A DNA stretch of 64,000 nt from Fusarium oxysporum f. sp. lycopersici 4287 (lineage: Eukaryota; Ascomycota; Sordariomycetes; Hypocreales; Nectriaceae), in the NCBI RefSeq assembly GCF_000149955.1, contig NC_030994.1, forward strand, positions 2,406,524 to 2,470,523, written 5' to 3'. Each line of letters opens with the position of its first letter. The first letter of the stretch is position 1. The notes below the pieces were generated by a model, which was given only the letters and a program-made list of their open reading frames with translations, had not been told where the DNA came from and did no database searches. Positions 1-12,336 of the stretch are shown here, one piece after another. The translations under genes and the position numbers were made by a program.

Positions 1-3000
1 TGTCCTCACCAAGGACCAGCATGTTACGGTCAACAGGGGAAATGAAATGTGATGGGAAAATCACAACCCAGTGCACAGACCTGAGATTTTCTGGGCAAGT
101 GAGTTGTGAGAAACTGAGAAAAGTTGTAGCTTTGACTTGGGTAGGAGGACTGCTTGATACGAGCTGCATGCGCGAGGTGAACCAGCAGCAGAAGAAGCAA
201 AGAAAAGGCAAGGGAGCTTAGATGTCTCTCAGATCAAGTGCCTGCAGCAATCCGTGCCCAGATGTTGCACAAAGACACAGCTTGTGCGAGGCTGCAGACG
301 ACCGTGGGGTAACTTGGATTATAAGTTCTGAGGCCAGACAAGCCAAGCGAAGTTCCGGGATAATGAAATTGCGTAGGTTCTCGGCTGGCAAAAGTTCTTG
401 CTCTCGGTCAGTGGCGTTGAGGCCCGGTCGTGTCTGAATATTAAGTGTGTGCAGCAGAATAGTATGTATTTGCGGAGCTGCCCACTTGCATCGTAACTAT
501 CTGCACATCAACAAGATAGGATCTTGGGCAGTAAAACACCAAGCTGTAATCCAACAACTGATAAATACGTGGTCGATGTCTGAATGCATTTGACAATGAT
601 TCGACGTTCATGACCCTCCGCATGCATGTCTTTGAGGTCGAGATCAGTTATCAATTCACTGGTCATGCTGTGCTTGGCTTGCAGGAAACTATAGAAGTAA
701 GAACCTGTACGGCGGAAGCGAGTAAAGCAAGGCGAACCGACTCAGCAAGAAAGAAACCGTGACAGTGGACAGCATCTACTGCAAACGCCTGTTCTTAGCC
801 GAGCGGTTGATAAGCAAGATTTCTATAGGTGGAGGCGCTTGTTGGACTTAAGACGCCGTGCCCACAGAGGAACTGGAAATGCCAAGGTTGTGACAGGGAG
901 GTTGCCTGCCGGTCAGCGATGCTAAGTCTGGATAAGCAATCCAACTTGGGTCTCAGCCACATGTTTCTGAGACAAACATCGGAAGAAAGGCTTTATACCG
1001 GCTTGAAATAAACAGAAAGACGTTTTCCGTCTTTTGTCAGCCAGAATTGACTAGTTGTGGAGGCTGGCGTGTAAGTGATGCTGATGTACAGGCCTTAGGT
1101 ACAAGGGACAATGACGGTATCACTGTATGTATCCGTATTCGCAGTTTGAGGGCTGTTGATATCCATGTTCTCAAGTGAATTCTTAGTGTAGTTTCTTTTC
1201 CGACCCCCAGATCGATTGAGTTAATCTGAAAGATAAGTGAGGGAGCCAATTCAACGGTCAAGACCCTGTTCGTTTGACCGATGCGTTGGTACCGTACCCA
1301 TCTTGAGTCACTATCCCTAGTTGCCAACTAAGGAGCAGGGTGACGTGTATGAAACGTAGATATCTGCGTTGTCAGAGGCTCGTCAAAAGATATACGAAGT
1401 TTGAAGTCTGAAGTTTGAATAATAGAACATCGCTATTCTCAAGCATCATCCACCAAGCCACCCACGGTAGAGAATAAGGTGTGGGTGTGGGTATGGTAGC
1501 ACTGGAACGGGATGGACCAGGGGCACGGGAAAAAGCAAAGAAAGAATCGTGTATGCAGGAGCAGAGGAAAGAGAGATCCACAACCTAACTAGTAAACGCA
1601 ACAAGGAACAACGAACAAGGAGACTTTACGAATGGCAAGACCAAATTAGATACCAGCAATGCTACTAAGGCAAGCCCACAAGGTAAGGTATCAAAGAGTC
1701 AGGCGTGAAAATGTTCACATCGAGACTTGCTCCTTTCGAAATATCGCATGAGGTCAAAAGTGGAGAAGCAACATATACTGTCCGGTTGGATATCAGTCGA
1801 TAGGCGACATTTCTATCCGAAATGATATCAGTGGCTGTACAATATCTCGGATATTAGACGCGCGATCTTCATATCAAACACTATTGTCAAAATTTCCCTC
1901 ATCATCTGATTTTCACGCCAAGCAACGTGCTTCTTAGTATCAGAACATCTACAGGCTGAGAATGACATTGTTCATCAAAGTCCATGCGGAGAGAGCTCCT
2001 TGCTCTTTCCGTCAGAAATATGTGGGTACGGACCCTCTTCGCTAGCGGGACGGGAAGGAGAAGGCGATTAACTCCCTGCAATAGAGGTGATCGGCCGGCT
2101 TATTGGCCCGTTCCGTTAAGCTAACATGGCCAATAAGCGCCGAGAAACGGCTGTAGCACAATTTTGGCAAGCGGGGTTTAGAGCTGTAGCCAATCAATGT
2201 TAGTCTACAAGCGCTTGCTCAAGCCCCCATGTTTCGTTTCCCCAACCACATGCTTTTCTATCTTCTTCATCTCAACGTCGAAATGTCTCCGACAGAGGCC
2301 ATAGAGCACTGTAATCGACCGTGCTATATGCCCTATCGACCACTGCAGCTGTAGAGCACACCCACTGTAGGATATGCTGCATCAGTTTGCCTGGAGAAGC
2401 ATCTGTGACGCTTCCATCAGAGATGGATGGATGTTGTGTTGATGCACCCACAGACCTCAATGTAAGGTACCGACCAGTCTTTGGTCTCGAAGGATATCCA
2501 GAACAACTGGATCGAGCATATCACGTCGTGGTGCCTATTTTCTACTGCACCAGCGTTACAGCAACTGCACTGCGTGGGAGGACGCCGTGCTGCCCCTAGG
2601 CTGCTGCACTATGCTCTGCTGTGTTGTCCTGCAATGCTTGAGAAGCCACCGCTTGTCGTCGTACCAGACGCCGCTTGCATATTGCATACCTCTGATCATT
2701 TCACCAAAAGAGGGGCCGCAGGGACATTGATTTCTGTGCTCTACGTGATTGATGGATTCCTATCAATGCAAATTCAGGATGAAATTTGGATGAGACGACG
2801 GCGGAGATCGTGACGACCAAGGACGTGCTTTCATGATAAAGAGTTATATCTCAAATGGTGAAACTCGAGCCATTCATGCGCTTGCAAGCGAACAATGGAA
2901 TACAATTGATTGATTGATAGGTCGAGTCCCTCGAGTCTCAAGCCGGAATGGATCTGAAGATTTACAGGGGTCCCAGTCTAGTGAACCACACAATTTGATG

Positions 3001-5036
3001 CGCTATCCAACGACTTTTTGAGAGACTTGAATTCAATGGCACGCGGCCAGCCCACGAGGCTAAATTTGGCAGGGGGCATTGCTCGCTAGACAATTGACTT
3101 GCTACGACACATTGCTTGTCATTTCGCCTTGTCTTTTAATCCAAGATCCACAGTCGACAATTTACGATGCGATGGCAATCCCACGCTGGGCTTTGTTCGT
3201 CATTGCAAGGCCGCAGCCGCCGGCCACGATCCATTCACGTCAAAGTGACCGCCTCCGCCTCAACTGGTGTCTTTTAGATCGATGTCTGATGCTATACCAT
3301 ACCCAAAACCCCTGTCAACGATACAAGAGGGGATCCCAGTCGTCTGCGGCTTTTCTACCCCACTCAACTTGTTAGCTCGAGTCCGAACAGCAGAAAGGTG
3401 CTCATGTTAACCCAAGCTCCCAATCCCCAGCCGCCGTCGACCATCCTCCAAGACGACCCCTGGGTGCCATGTTGCCTATGAGCCGGTCCGTCTCCGCTGA
3501 TCCATTTAGCCCAACGCTCTCAGGGCTCTATTTTAATATCGTCTCTTTTCTGAATCGTCCACTGACAGGCCAGTACGCCACTCTCTAGGCGCCATCTCTG
3601 ACTCTGGACCCCGACCTTGATCCATGATTGATGGTCCATCACACATAGCACACGCAGTAAAGGCACCCACACTGGTACGAACCCTGTGTCTGCGTCTTTC
3701 TCAAAATCATCTCAACCTGCACTTTTTCTGCTCTGGATTTCCTTCTTGGGCCTCCCTCTTCTTAGTCTTCTCTTTCCGCCTTTGCATTGTGTATTGTGTC
3801 TCCCTGTCTGTTGGTGTCGCCTCACCACACTGTCACATCTTCAGCTCCAGCAGTTACCTTGAACCTTGATATCACAACTCCACTAACGACCGTTTACACC
3901 AGCCCCCAAAGAGACTGATCAACTTTCTTCTTAAGGAGAAAAAGGATCAAGGTAGGAATTCCAATTCATTTTCTTTTTGGAATTGTCTGTATTGTCTGTT
4001 TTCTCATGCCCCTAATCGCCTATTGTACGTCTCCTGCATCTTGCCCTGGACCTCTCACCCCTTGTCATATCTTCCGTCTAAGTCGCATGTTGTCGCTCAG
4101 CATACATGCACACGCATACAACACCTACCTAGCCTACACAAGGACATGTTTGATGGACCCTAGAATCATCTTCAAGGGATTTCAAGCTACGTCTGCAAGT
4201 CAAGCGCCGGGTCACACCCCTTTCACATCCTCCATCCCTATCCGCATCCACTACCAAGCTCTTCCTGGTAGCTACACTTTGACCTCGACCACTTTGCGCG
4301 CACATCTCTATTTGGCGTTGTCCGACCCCAGGCAATCACATCGAATCTGAGCAGGGTTGGCGGCTGTATTCTTACTGCTGCCGAGTTGCGCCTGTAGCGT
4401 CGTTTTTTCCACTGTTGCCCTGGTTGATGTTGCTCTCGACAAGCAAAACCATTGCTCTGCCCATCTCCACACACATCGAGTCTTTCTTTACGCCTTCTTG
4501 CGTGTTTTGACTTTCTCAACTTTTTCACACTTACACTAATTCGCATTCCGAAGACTTCTCTCTCGCCTCACCGCATCTGCCTCTTACTATTCACCGTTGC
4601 GGCCGAGACATACAGCCCCAAGAGTTCCGTTCGTTGTCCAACCTCACTTGCCCGTCGCTACCCACGTGCCCGTATCGCATCGTATCGCGCAGTGACAAAA
4701 CAGAATTCAGTATAACACGATCCGAGACTTTGGCTTACCGGCACATCAAGAAACCGTCATTGTCCGGGTGCGGGCAGCAGAGGATTCCGAGGCATGTTCG
4801 ACAGCCCTAAAGTGTAGCTTTCCGACTGTTCCTGCGACCCCGAGAGCAACAAAAGTGTAGACCCCGCTATCGGGGGTCGTTCGTCGTCGACATCGATTCG
4901 CATCAGAACAGTACGTGCAGCGTCGCACAAGGCGGGTATCCTTGCAGAGCAGCCATAGCCCTCCGTGGTCATCCGACTGGCTAACACGGGCTCCGTTAAC
5001 GCAGGTCAAGATTCAAGAAAGAATATCAGGCCCATC
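1..5036. other. Gene-free region; probable long 5' leader at its right end
   Basis: No open frame here looks like a real protein; all are short, lack family motifs and use mixed codons. The right part (about 3.6-4.7 kb) is rich in C and T on the plus strand, as in long fungal 5' leaders, and leads into the WD40 gene. A possible leader intron has a GTAGGA donor at 3952 and a CAG acceptor ending at 5004, but this is only inference. Short GATT repeats occur near 2890-2905 and an inverted repeat at 2098-2138 is listed separately. Confidence 0.6.
2098..2138. repeat. Perfect 11-bp inverted repeat carrying opposed CCAAT boxes
   Basis: The left arm GCTTATTGGCC (2098-2108) and right arm GGCCAATAAGC (2128-2138) are exact reverse complements separated by 19 bases. 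Each arm contains a CCAAT pentamer, on opposite strands, the site bound by the fungal HAP/CBC complex. No gene starts nearby, so a regulatory role is only a suggestion. Confidence 0.7.
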
Positions 5037-8000
5037 ATGTCCGTCCCCGTGGCCGGTTCGTCACGGAATCGCACCGTATCGTTAAGTTCCGGTGGAAGGT
5101 CTGCAACAAGGAGTAAGACGTCGCAGGTCCCAGACAGCACCACGATGCCTCATGTTACCGATTTAAAGTACTTTGACCCCTGCGCCGCCACTGCGTCCAT
5201 GTTTTTGTACGCCCAGGGCTCATCCGTTGTTTGCTGTCACCATGATACTCTTACCATTGAACGAAGGTTTTCTCGACACGCTGATGAGGTTCAATTGTTA
5301 GCGGTCGATAATCAGAGTGAGGCTGGTGGTGGCCGCTTCGTTGTCAGTTACGATGCTGGCCAAACAGCAATTGTGTGGGATCTAATGACAGGCGATGAGA
5401 TCTCTCGATTTGCCTGTTATGATCATCTAACTGTCGCAGCGTGGATGAAAAATGGCAATGTGGCTTTTGGTCAGTTATTGGAATGAGTTTCACATGATCA
5501 TGACTAACGATTTGAAGGCAACACAAAGGGAAGCATTATCATGTTTGAGCCATCAACATCCGAACATGTTTCTTCAAGGACTATTGACCAAATTGCTGTG
5601 ACTGCATTGGCACCATCAGCTGATTGCCGAACATTTGCCATCGGGTGAGTTCTTATCCTCCTCTTACTCAAATCTCACTAACACAGTCTCAGCTACCAGA
5701 ATGGCTCTCTATTTGTTGCAACCTTGCAACCACGCTTCACTATCTTACACAACCTTACCACTTCCAGAGGACCGTCACCTATCGTGAATCTCGCGTGGCA
5801 TGCTTCCTCGTCTCGGCAAAAGTCGGACATGCTTGCTGTCCAGATGCGTGACGGTGACTTGCGAGTCTGGAGCGTGGCAAAGAAATATAGCGCCGATGAC
5901 CCTGCAAAGGTGGTTCGAAACCTCAGGAAGGCTGAGATCTCCATGGATGGACCCAACTGGATGGGATGGTCTAAAAACGGTCGCATAATTCAGTACTCCG
6001 ACTCGTAAGTTTGCAGCTTGCCACCACCATAAAACGCCCTAGGCTACGCGCGCGCTTAGCTGCATGACCCCTATCATCAACTAACATCTGCACAGGCAAA
6101 CACAGTCATGGGATGTTAGGACAAAGCACGTCACTCATGATCCCATCCCGACTCTCGATCTTGTTCGCGGCCTTGCCGTCTATGGCCCCGGTGCCACGTT
6201 GTTCACCCTTGGCCCCAATAACACCGTGCAGCAATTCGACCTGAACTCACCGGCCATCATGGTCGCCAATGTCCAACACCCAGCAAACCTATTGCCACCC
6301 TCGCCTCCAGTCTCAGAAGAAACTGGTGATCGATCAGCGACCTCGGCTACTACTATCGCCTCCGAGTCTGAGACGAGCTCTATCCCCCTGGACATGAATA
6401 TTTCCGAGAGTGACGAGGATCACCTATCACCATTTGCTCGCCTGACTCGACGCCAAGCTTACGACTCTGGTAATGAGCCTTACGAATCAGCCAGCCCTGT
6501 CTCAAGCCGAAGTGGGCTCTCATCCTTATCTAAGTCCTCAGCTGGGTCGTCTCAAACCCCTGGCCGTTACCCCGGATCCATGAGGTCAAGAGGACTGTCA
6601 GAAAACACCTATATCTCGGCTGGAACCTCGATCAGGTCATCAACTATTGGCAACAGTGCTCACGGTAACACAAGAGATTTGGACACTTATTCCATGGGAT
6701 ACTCTCTTGGCACTACAAGTGTTCCTTCCATGGCCTCAAGCCGATCACGAAGAAGACCTTCTCGCCTGCGCAATGAAGTTCCCCGTAGCCCTGACGACAA
6801 CAAGGTGCACGACCTATTCAAGTTTACTCGGGCGCGTCTCAGTGATATTCCTTACAAGCATGCTATGGGTGCCAACAGTGCTCGTCTCACCAATGATGAT
6901 CTGCGCCGTCAAATGCTCAACACCATCTTCGGATGGAACAAAGAGGTTGAAGACCTGATTAGGGATGAGATGAGTAGGCATCCCCAAGGATCTCCCAGCC
7001 GCATTCTATTGGCCAAATGGCTTGGTGATATCGATCCCAATATCATGAACGCAAACTTCGAGAACATGACTTCTTCTGACTGGATGTTGTTGGCTCTGAG
7101 TGGCATCGGCGGCCATACCTCACAACAGAAGCTTGGTCATACGTACGTCCAGCGCCTACTTGAGGCTGGCGACGTGCACGCAGCAGTTACGATTATGCTT
7201 GGTATGGGTGATCACAACGACGCCATCGAGGTTTATATCTCTCACAAGCGCTACATGGAGGCGCTGATCCTCACATGCCTCTCAGCCCCTAGTGTTTGGG
7301 AACGACAAGCTGCCATTATCAGGAAATGGGGAGAGTGGGCAGTTCAACATGGCCAACAGCAGCTAGCTATCCGATGCTTTGCTTGCACCGACCAGGAATC
7401 TACTGAGCCTTGGACTTCTCCATCCGCCGCGCAGCTGAACTTCCAGACTATGACTCCCAGTATTCCTGAGATCTTAAGCCCGCCTCTCTCACCTCCGGGT
7501 GTTCAACGTGGCCCCCAACGCAGCATCGCAAAGACCTCTGCTCTCAAGCTCATCACCTCATTTGGTGATCAAACGCAAAAGTCAAAGTTCTTTGCTGGCG
7601 ACGGTGGTCAAACCCCGATTGCCGCGGGTGTTACCCCTATCGCTGACTCTGCCGGCTCTCCCGCTTTCTCTCATGCCTCCAACAACGAGGCCACGACAGC
7701 CTTCCTTCGCCCTTCAAACAATAGCAGATTCAATACCCCAGTCTCTGCCCGAGGACGTGGACGTTTGCCGTCCATTGGTGAGATTCCCTCAGACCTCAAC
7801 CGGGAGGCACTTCGATCTGCTGAACTGTCTGCTGTGCCATATGACTATGAGCCTCGATCTGGTCATGCTCGAACACCATCTGGCAATGACAACATGATGA
7901 TGGGTACCGCATTACAGCGCGCTGCTACTGCGAGCCCGATGATGATGCGAGAGCACGCTCAACGCGTTGTCCAACCAAGTGAGGGCGATTTTCCACCACC

Positions 8001-10047
8001 ACCTGACCAGGCTACTATGTTGAAGATGCAACAAGCATCACGTAATCATCGCAATGGCTCCCGTGACCGCATTCCTGTGGGCGTGAATCTACAGCTGCAT
8101 CCTGGGCCGGCTCACGACGACATTACATCTCCAGAGCAGTCAGTTACTTCTTCTACCCGCTATCACTGGCCAACTCGCCGCAGAGGTCCTGCCTCTGTGA
8201 CAAGTTCTGTCACTTCTGCATCAAGCGCTGGAAGAAGTCTTCGCCATCAAGCTGTGCGCAACCGAGAAGATTACATCCATAGCTTGGATGCTGCCAATCA
8301 CTACTCCAAGAGACAGCGCAGTCGTCAGCGTAGCCATTCAAGAACTCGGGATGCTTCACGCAGTCGTCCTGGAAGCCGAGAGCGAACTGCACGCTCCCGA
8401 GAACCTTCTGAGGAACGTGGACGTGTCAGTGCTCGCAATTGGCCCAAGGCGAAACGATCGCCTACTTCCCCCATCCCCATGTCCCCAGAGGACTTGCTGA
8501 ACTTGAGCACTCCACGACATGGTCAGGTCGCTGAGCCAAACACAGTACGCAAGGTTAGCGGATCAACTGCCAAGCCAAAGAGCCGCAATTCAAGCCGTGG
8601 AAGCCGCCGCAGGAGCCCAGAAGGCCGCTCTCGCCCGCCAGCTCTTACACTTCGTGGCCGAAGTCAAGGCCGGGAGAGTTCTGCACAGCGTTCTCCTTCT
8701 TCACCATTGCCTCTGAGTGCTGCCATTCACCATTATCAAGGCTCTGAGGATGAAGAGGACTACAGAGCAGCCATGGCTGCCCAAGAGGAATTCAGGAACA
8801 AGCACAGCCGCAGTGGCAGCCGAGGTCTTGGCTCACCGGCCTTGAGCAAGCAAGATGCTTCGGAGCACCGACGCAGGGCCAACTCTGAGGTCGCCAACTT
8901 CGACGGTTCTATCTCTGTTCACGGCAGAGCTGCCTCAACTGAGCATGCTGGTGACCTCAAGCAAATGAAGGACGAGCGTCAGCGAAAGAAGGAACAAGCT
9001 GCACGGGAACTCGAGGAGCGCCGCAAGTCTCTGGCCAAGCGCGCCCAAACACCCTCAATCCCTCATCCTAACGAGTTCTCTCCCGCGCTTGCGATTACGG
9101 TTGAGACTGCTGAGCCAAAGCCGCTGCCTGACGACATCCCACCTCGCAGTGCTACTGAGCCACCACAAAGGAGCATGTACGCCCGTAGCGGACCTGTTAT
9201 CGGACTTCCAGCGACCCCAAAAGCCATGCGACTTATCATTGAGGGCAACCATGATCAATCAGGAAGCACCCCCAGGCCGGATGTGCCTAGTATCCCAGCT
9301 GGCTTTTCTCAGCGATATTCGCCAGAAACTTCACCTCAACAGTCGCCTGAGAGAGAGGAGCCAGTTGCCGAGCCCAGTCTCACTCTGCTGCCATCCACCG
9401 TCTACCAGCCACCAGCGCGACCTCCTATTCCTCGTAGCATGTCAGCTCCCATTCCTGATGAGCCTGGTCAGCGCCCTACTCGCTTCGCACGCAAGAACAG
9501 TGTTGGACGCATTGAAGAAGTTGTCCCTGGTGAGCGACGACGTTCTCACGAAGACCCTATGCCCCCCCCTCCTCCTCCTCCAGCACCCCCTGTTCTTAAG
9601 GAACTCAGGCATTTGGCTTCACCACCCCCACCGCCTCCTGCCCCTCTGCAACACGCCCAGCGACATCAGCAGGCTGGCGCTGTTGCATCAGGCATGATTG
9701 AGATTGTCATGGACGACGATTTATCATCTGGTAATGATCAAGCTTCAGAGGCCAGCCCTCCGGCTCCAGCTTCCCACAGGAGCCACAACCGAGGCCGAAG
9801 CATTGGAGACAGCAGCAGCATCTCAGGCCGCATTCACAAGGCCACTGAGCGACTTCGTTCTGCCAGCCGCAGTCGAAAGGAGTATGTCCGGTCTCCTCCT
9901 TTTGAGGCTCCCTACGAAAGCATTCCCATGCCTCGACAGATGAAGTCTCCCCCACCAGTGTCATTCAACCCCGATGTTTTGCGTTCGCCAATTGATTCTC
10001 GAAACAAGCACTTGTCGACTGGCTTGAACCGAAACGAGATGATCTAG
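5037..10047 (+). CDS. Large WD40-repeat protein with a disordered, proline-rich C-terminal half
   Basis: Four exons: 5037-5469, 5518-5644, 5693-6004 and 6096-10047, giving 1607 residues. The start is the first ATG in frame; further upstream the frame begins only at a GTG. The N-terminal ~330 residues contain WD-like strands (IVWDLMTGDE, LRVWSVAKK, SWDVRTKH). A conserved helical block follows at about residues 520-690 (KWLGDIDPNIMN, then ...HNDAIEVYISHKRYMEALI), which reads like the TPR/alpha-solenoid seen after WD40 domains in Gemin5-like and coatomer-like proteins. The rest is low complexity: Ser/Arg-rich runs and two poly-proline tracts near genomic 9558-9650 that could bind SH3 or profilin. 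It is probably a scaffold in a vesicle or RNP complex, but I do not recognise a named ortholog. Gene structure is well supported; function is not. Confidence 0.85.
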
Positions 10048-11593
10048 GAAGTCTCTCGCGACGGTGGCCAGCGCGCTGTGCATTATTTTCTTCCTTTCTA
10101 CCACTCCCTATAAACCTTTGTATTGTTCGATTCTGTGCATGGCGATCGGCGTTCTCTCTCCTCCCGAGTCGATACCATAGTCCTTCGAGGCTCGCATTTT
10201 GGCACTATACTTCTTTGTCCTTTTCTTCAAGGATTCAGCTGTATGACGACTGGAAACTATTGCATCTTGTTTCTCTCTTCGCTCTTGATATCACTTTCGG
10301 ATCTCTCAAGGCCCTTTTCGCATTATTGGCAAGGATGCCAATGAACGTATACGACTTTACCTTTCTTTTGGTCGGACCATGAAGGTTTCTGCAAATTATG
10401 ACCACATTTACTTACAGACTATGTTTGAGGAGGATGGAGGCAGTACTCGTACTGTATCTTGTTATATTTACATGAAGGCGGAATGTTGGAGGTAGTAAAT
10501 ATTGGGTATCGGGGAGATCAAGGTTGACGGAGGCTGATGGAGGAGAAAAATGGGTGAAGTGATAGGGGATTAACGTAGCGACTGCTTTATACAATGTTGC
10601 CTCGCGGTACTTGTTTGAGTTAGGGGATGAGGAAAAGGGAATTGGAAATGGAAATGGGTGAAAGATGGGTAGGAATGGATTGAAACAAGCTGGATTGGAA
10701 ATGCATTTTGATTCCCCCGGAGGGTTTTAGTACTTACGAATTGAATGAACAGCTGCTTCGCATTATGGTTATACTCGATAATAATTGTGTGTATGTGTGT
10801 GTTGGGAGCAGATTTCCTGGAGCGAAGGAGTGGTGATAGCTTCACGTCTGCCAGGTATGAGATGCACTTGAGGGTTCGAATCACCCCAACCCGATGTCGT
10901 ATAAGTACAAGAAGCTGATATGTGATTGACTGACTATAGAAGAGGTTGTATCGATATTTTAGAATGGTGTTGTCTGTTGGTGTCAATGGTCAAAAAATGC
11001 AAAAAAAGACAGTTGGCTGCTCCATCTCATCCACTTGCCATCCCAAATCCCCCCGCACCAACGTGTTCCCACCCGCCACGCGACGGGGGAGAGATCTCTG
11101 CAGAGTGAAACCTCCCTCAAGGGTCATCTCCAGTGCTTAGGGCCGCAGAGTTCCAGCATCGTGAGTTACCTGCACGAGTGGGCGGCCACCGCAGCGTTCG
11201 GACGGGGCGCGGCGGAGGGCTGAGGTACCGAAGTACTACAGTATTGGGATGGGCGGTTGAGCGGGTTTGAGCGCCTTCACCGTTAGACCATTACAGTCGA
11301 GGATCATGTCAGTACTAACAACTTATATACCCTTCCTCTCAATTGTGGCTGGTGGGGCGGTGTTGGGGCGCTACAGTGGGTGACACCTGTAGCTTCAGTG
11401 GATCACCAGTGAACAGCTTCGATTCACCCTTCAACACCATTGCAATCGCATTGCGATCACAATTACACAGCACAACCATGTTGGGAATAACAACGATCTC
11501 GTTCGACCTCACCGAAGACTCCCTGCCATAAATTCCCCCCGAAACACTCTTTACAGCCATGATCGATCATTGAACATACTCCAACCTGTCACA
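10048..11593. other. Intergenic: 3' UTR and promoter of PIG-H gene
   Basis: No convincing coding region or RNA gene. The left part should hold the 3' UTR of the WD40 gene, and the right part the promoter of the PIG-H gene. A short GT-rich tract lies near 10788-10803. A GGTTCGAATC string at 10873 looks like a tRNA T-loop, but no cloverleaf could be drawn around it. Confidence 0.6.
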
Positions 11594-12229
11594 ATGCTCT
11601 CAACATCGCCCCGTCTTCTCATTCGACATCCCTCTCCAACAACCGCCGAATTCACAGTCACGACTCTCCGGCCGATACCACCGGCTCTACATACACTACT
11701 TATCATCTCTCGAATTCTCCTCTCGATCTTCGCCCTTCTTCTACTCCACGCGCGCCTGACTCTACATCCTCTCCTTGCCTACGCCCCTCCCTCTCTCCTC
11801 AAGATCATACCAGCTTCATACCTCCGTGCACCAACTTCGACAGCGGCCCTTGCGCAAAACATACCATTATCTGTCCTCGTTCCCGCGAGTATAGCTGTGT
11901 TATGGCTATCCAGTCGAAGAGGCTACGCCAGCGAGAGCATTCTTGTCATGAGAGGCTTGGGTGTACAGACTAGTGAAAGTCCAGGGAGTTATCTTGCTGG
12001 TACAGCGACGAGGTTCATACCAACCGAGAAGATCCAAGACATTCTTGTCAATGAAGCGTTTCTCGGGTTTGAGGTAAGATACTACCTCATTGTTATAGTT
12101 GAGGGCGAGGATGACGTGGTGGTTGTATTTCCAGGCTTGTTACCACGACGAAAGATTGTGGAAGAAGTTTGGAGGGGTGTTCGGCGGTGTTTGTATGAGC
12201 AAAGAGGAGAGGATAAATCCCCGGGGTAA
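11594..12229 (+). CDS. GPI15: GPI-N-acetylglucosaminyltransferase subunit PIG-H
   Basis: Single exon of 211 residues; the frame is open a little further upstream, but only from a TTG, so the ATG at 11594 is taken. PIG-H/Gpi15 is a small ER membrane subunit of the complex that moves GlcNAc from UDP-GlcNAc to phosphatidylinositol, the first step of GPI-anchor synthesis. Two hydrophobic stretches (about residues 35-55 and 90-108) form the membrane hairpin. The C-terminal PIG-H domain follows, with the typical order: ESILVMRGLGVQ, then FIPTEKIQDILVNEAF, then YYLIVIV and VVFPGLLPRRKIVEEVW. Length fits the family. The gene ends about 107 bases from the convergent PUS3 gene, so their 3' UTRs probably overlap or abut. 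Confidence 0.88.
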   Translation: MLSTSPRLLIRHPSPTTAEFTVTTLRPIPPALHTLLIISRILLSIFALLLLHARLTLHPLLAYAPPSLLKIIPASYLRAPTSTAALAQNIPLSVLVPASIAVLWLSSRRGYASESILVMRGLGVQTSESPGSYLAGTATRFIPTEKIQDILVNEAFLGFEVRYYLIVIVEGEDDVVVVFPGLLPRRKIVEEVWRGVRRCLYEQRGEDKSPG

Positions 12230-12336
12230 AAGGAATTATACCCATAGAGGAGCGTTTAACACATGGATGTGTCCAGTATACGATGATATGATTTAATTCT
12301 TTATTTATTTTTATACTGAAAGGCATTGTGCGATGT

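Noticed and set aside
2481..2813. 110-codon frame in the gene-free left region
   Set aside because: Begins or overlaps other equal frames on both strands; no recognisable domain.
10822..10900. Possible tRNA (GGTTCGAATC T-loop)
   Set aside because: No matching acceptor, D-arm or anticodon stem could be drawn on either side.
10570..10986. 138-codon minus-strand frame
   Set aside because: Low-complexity translation in a 3' UTR/promoter region, no homologous features seen.
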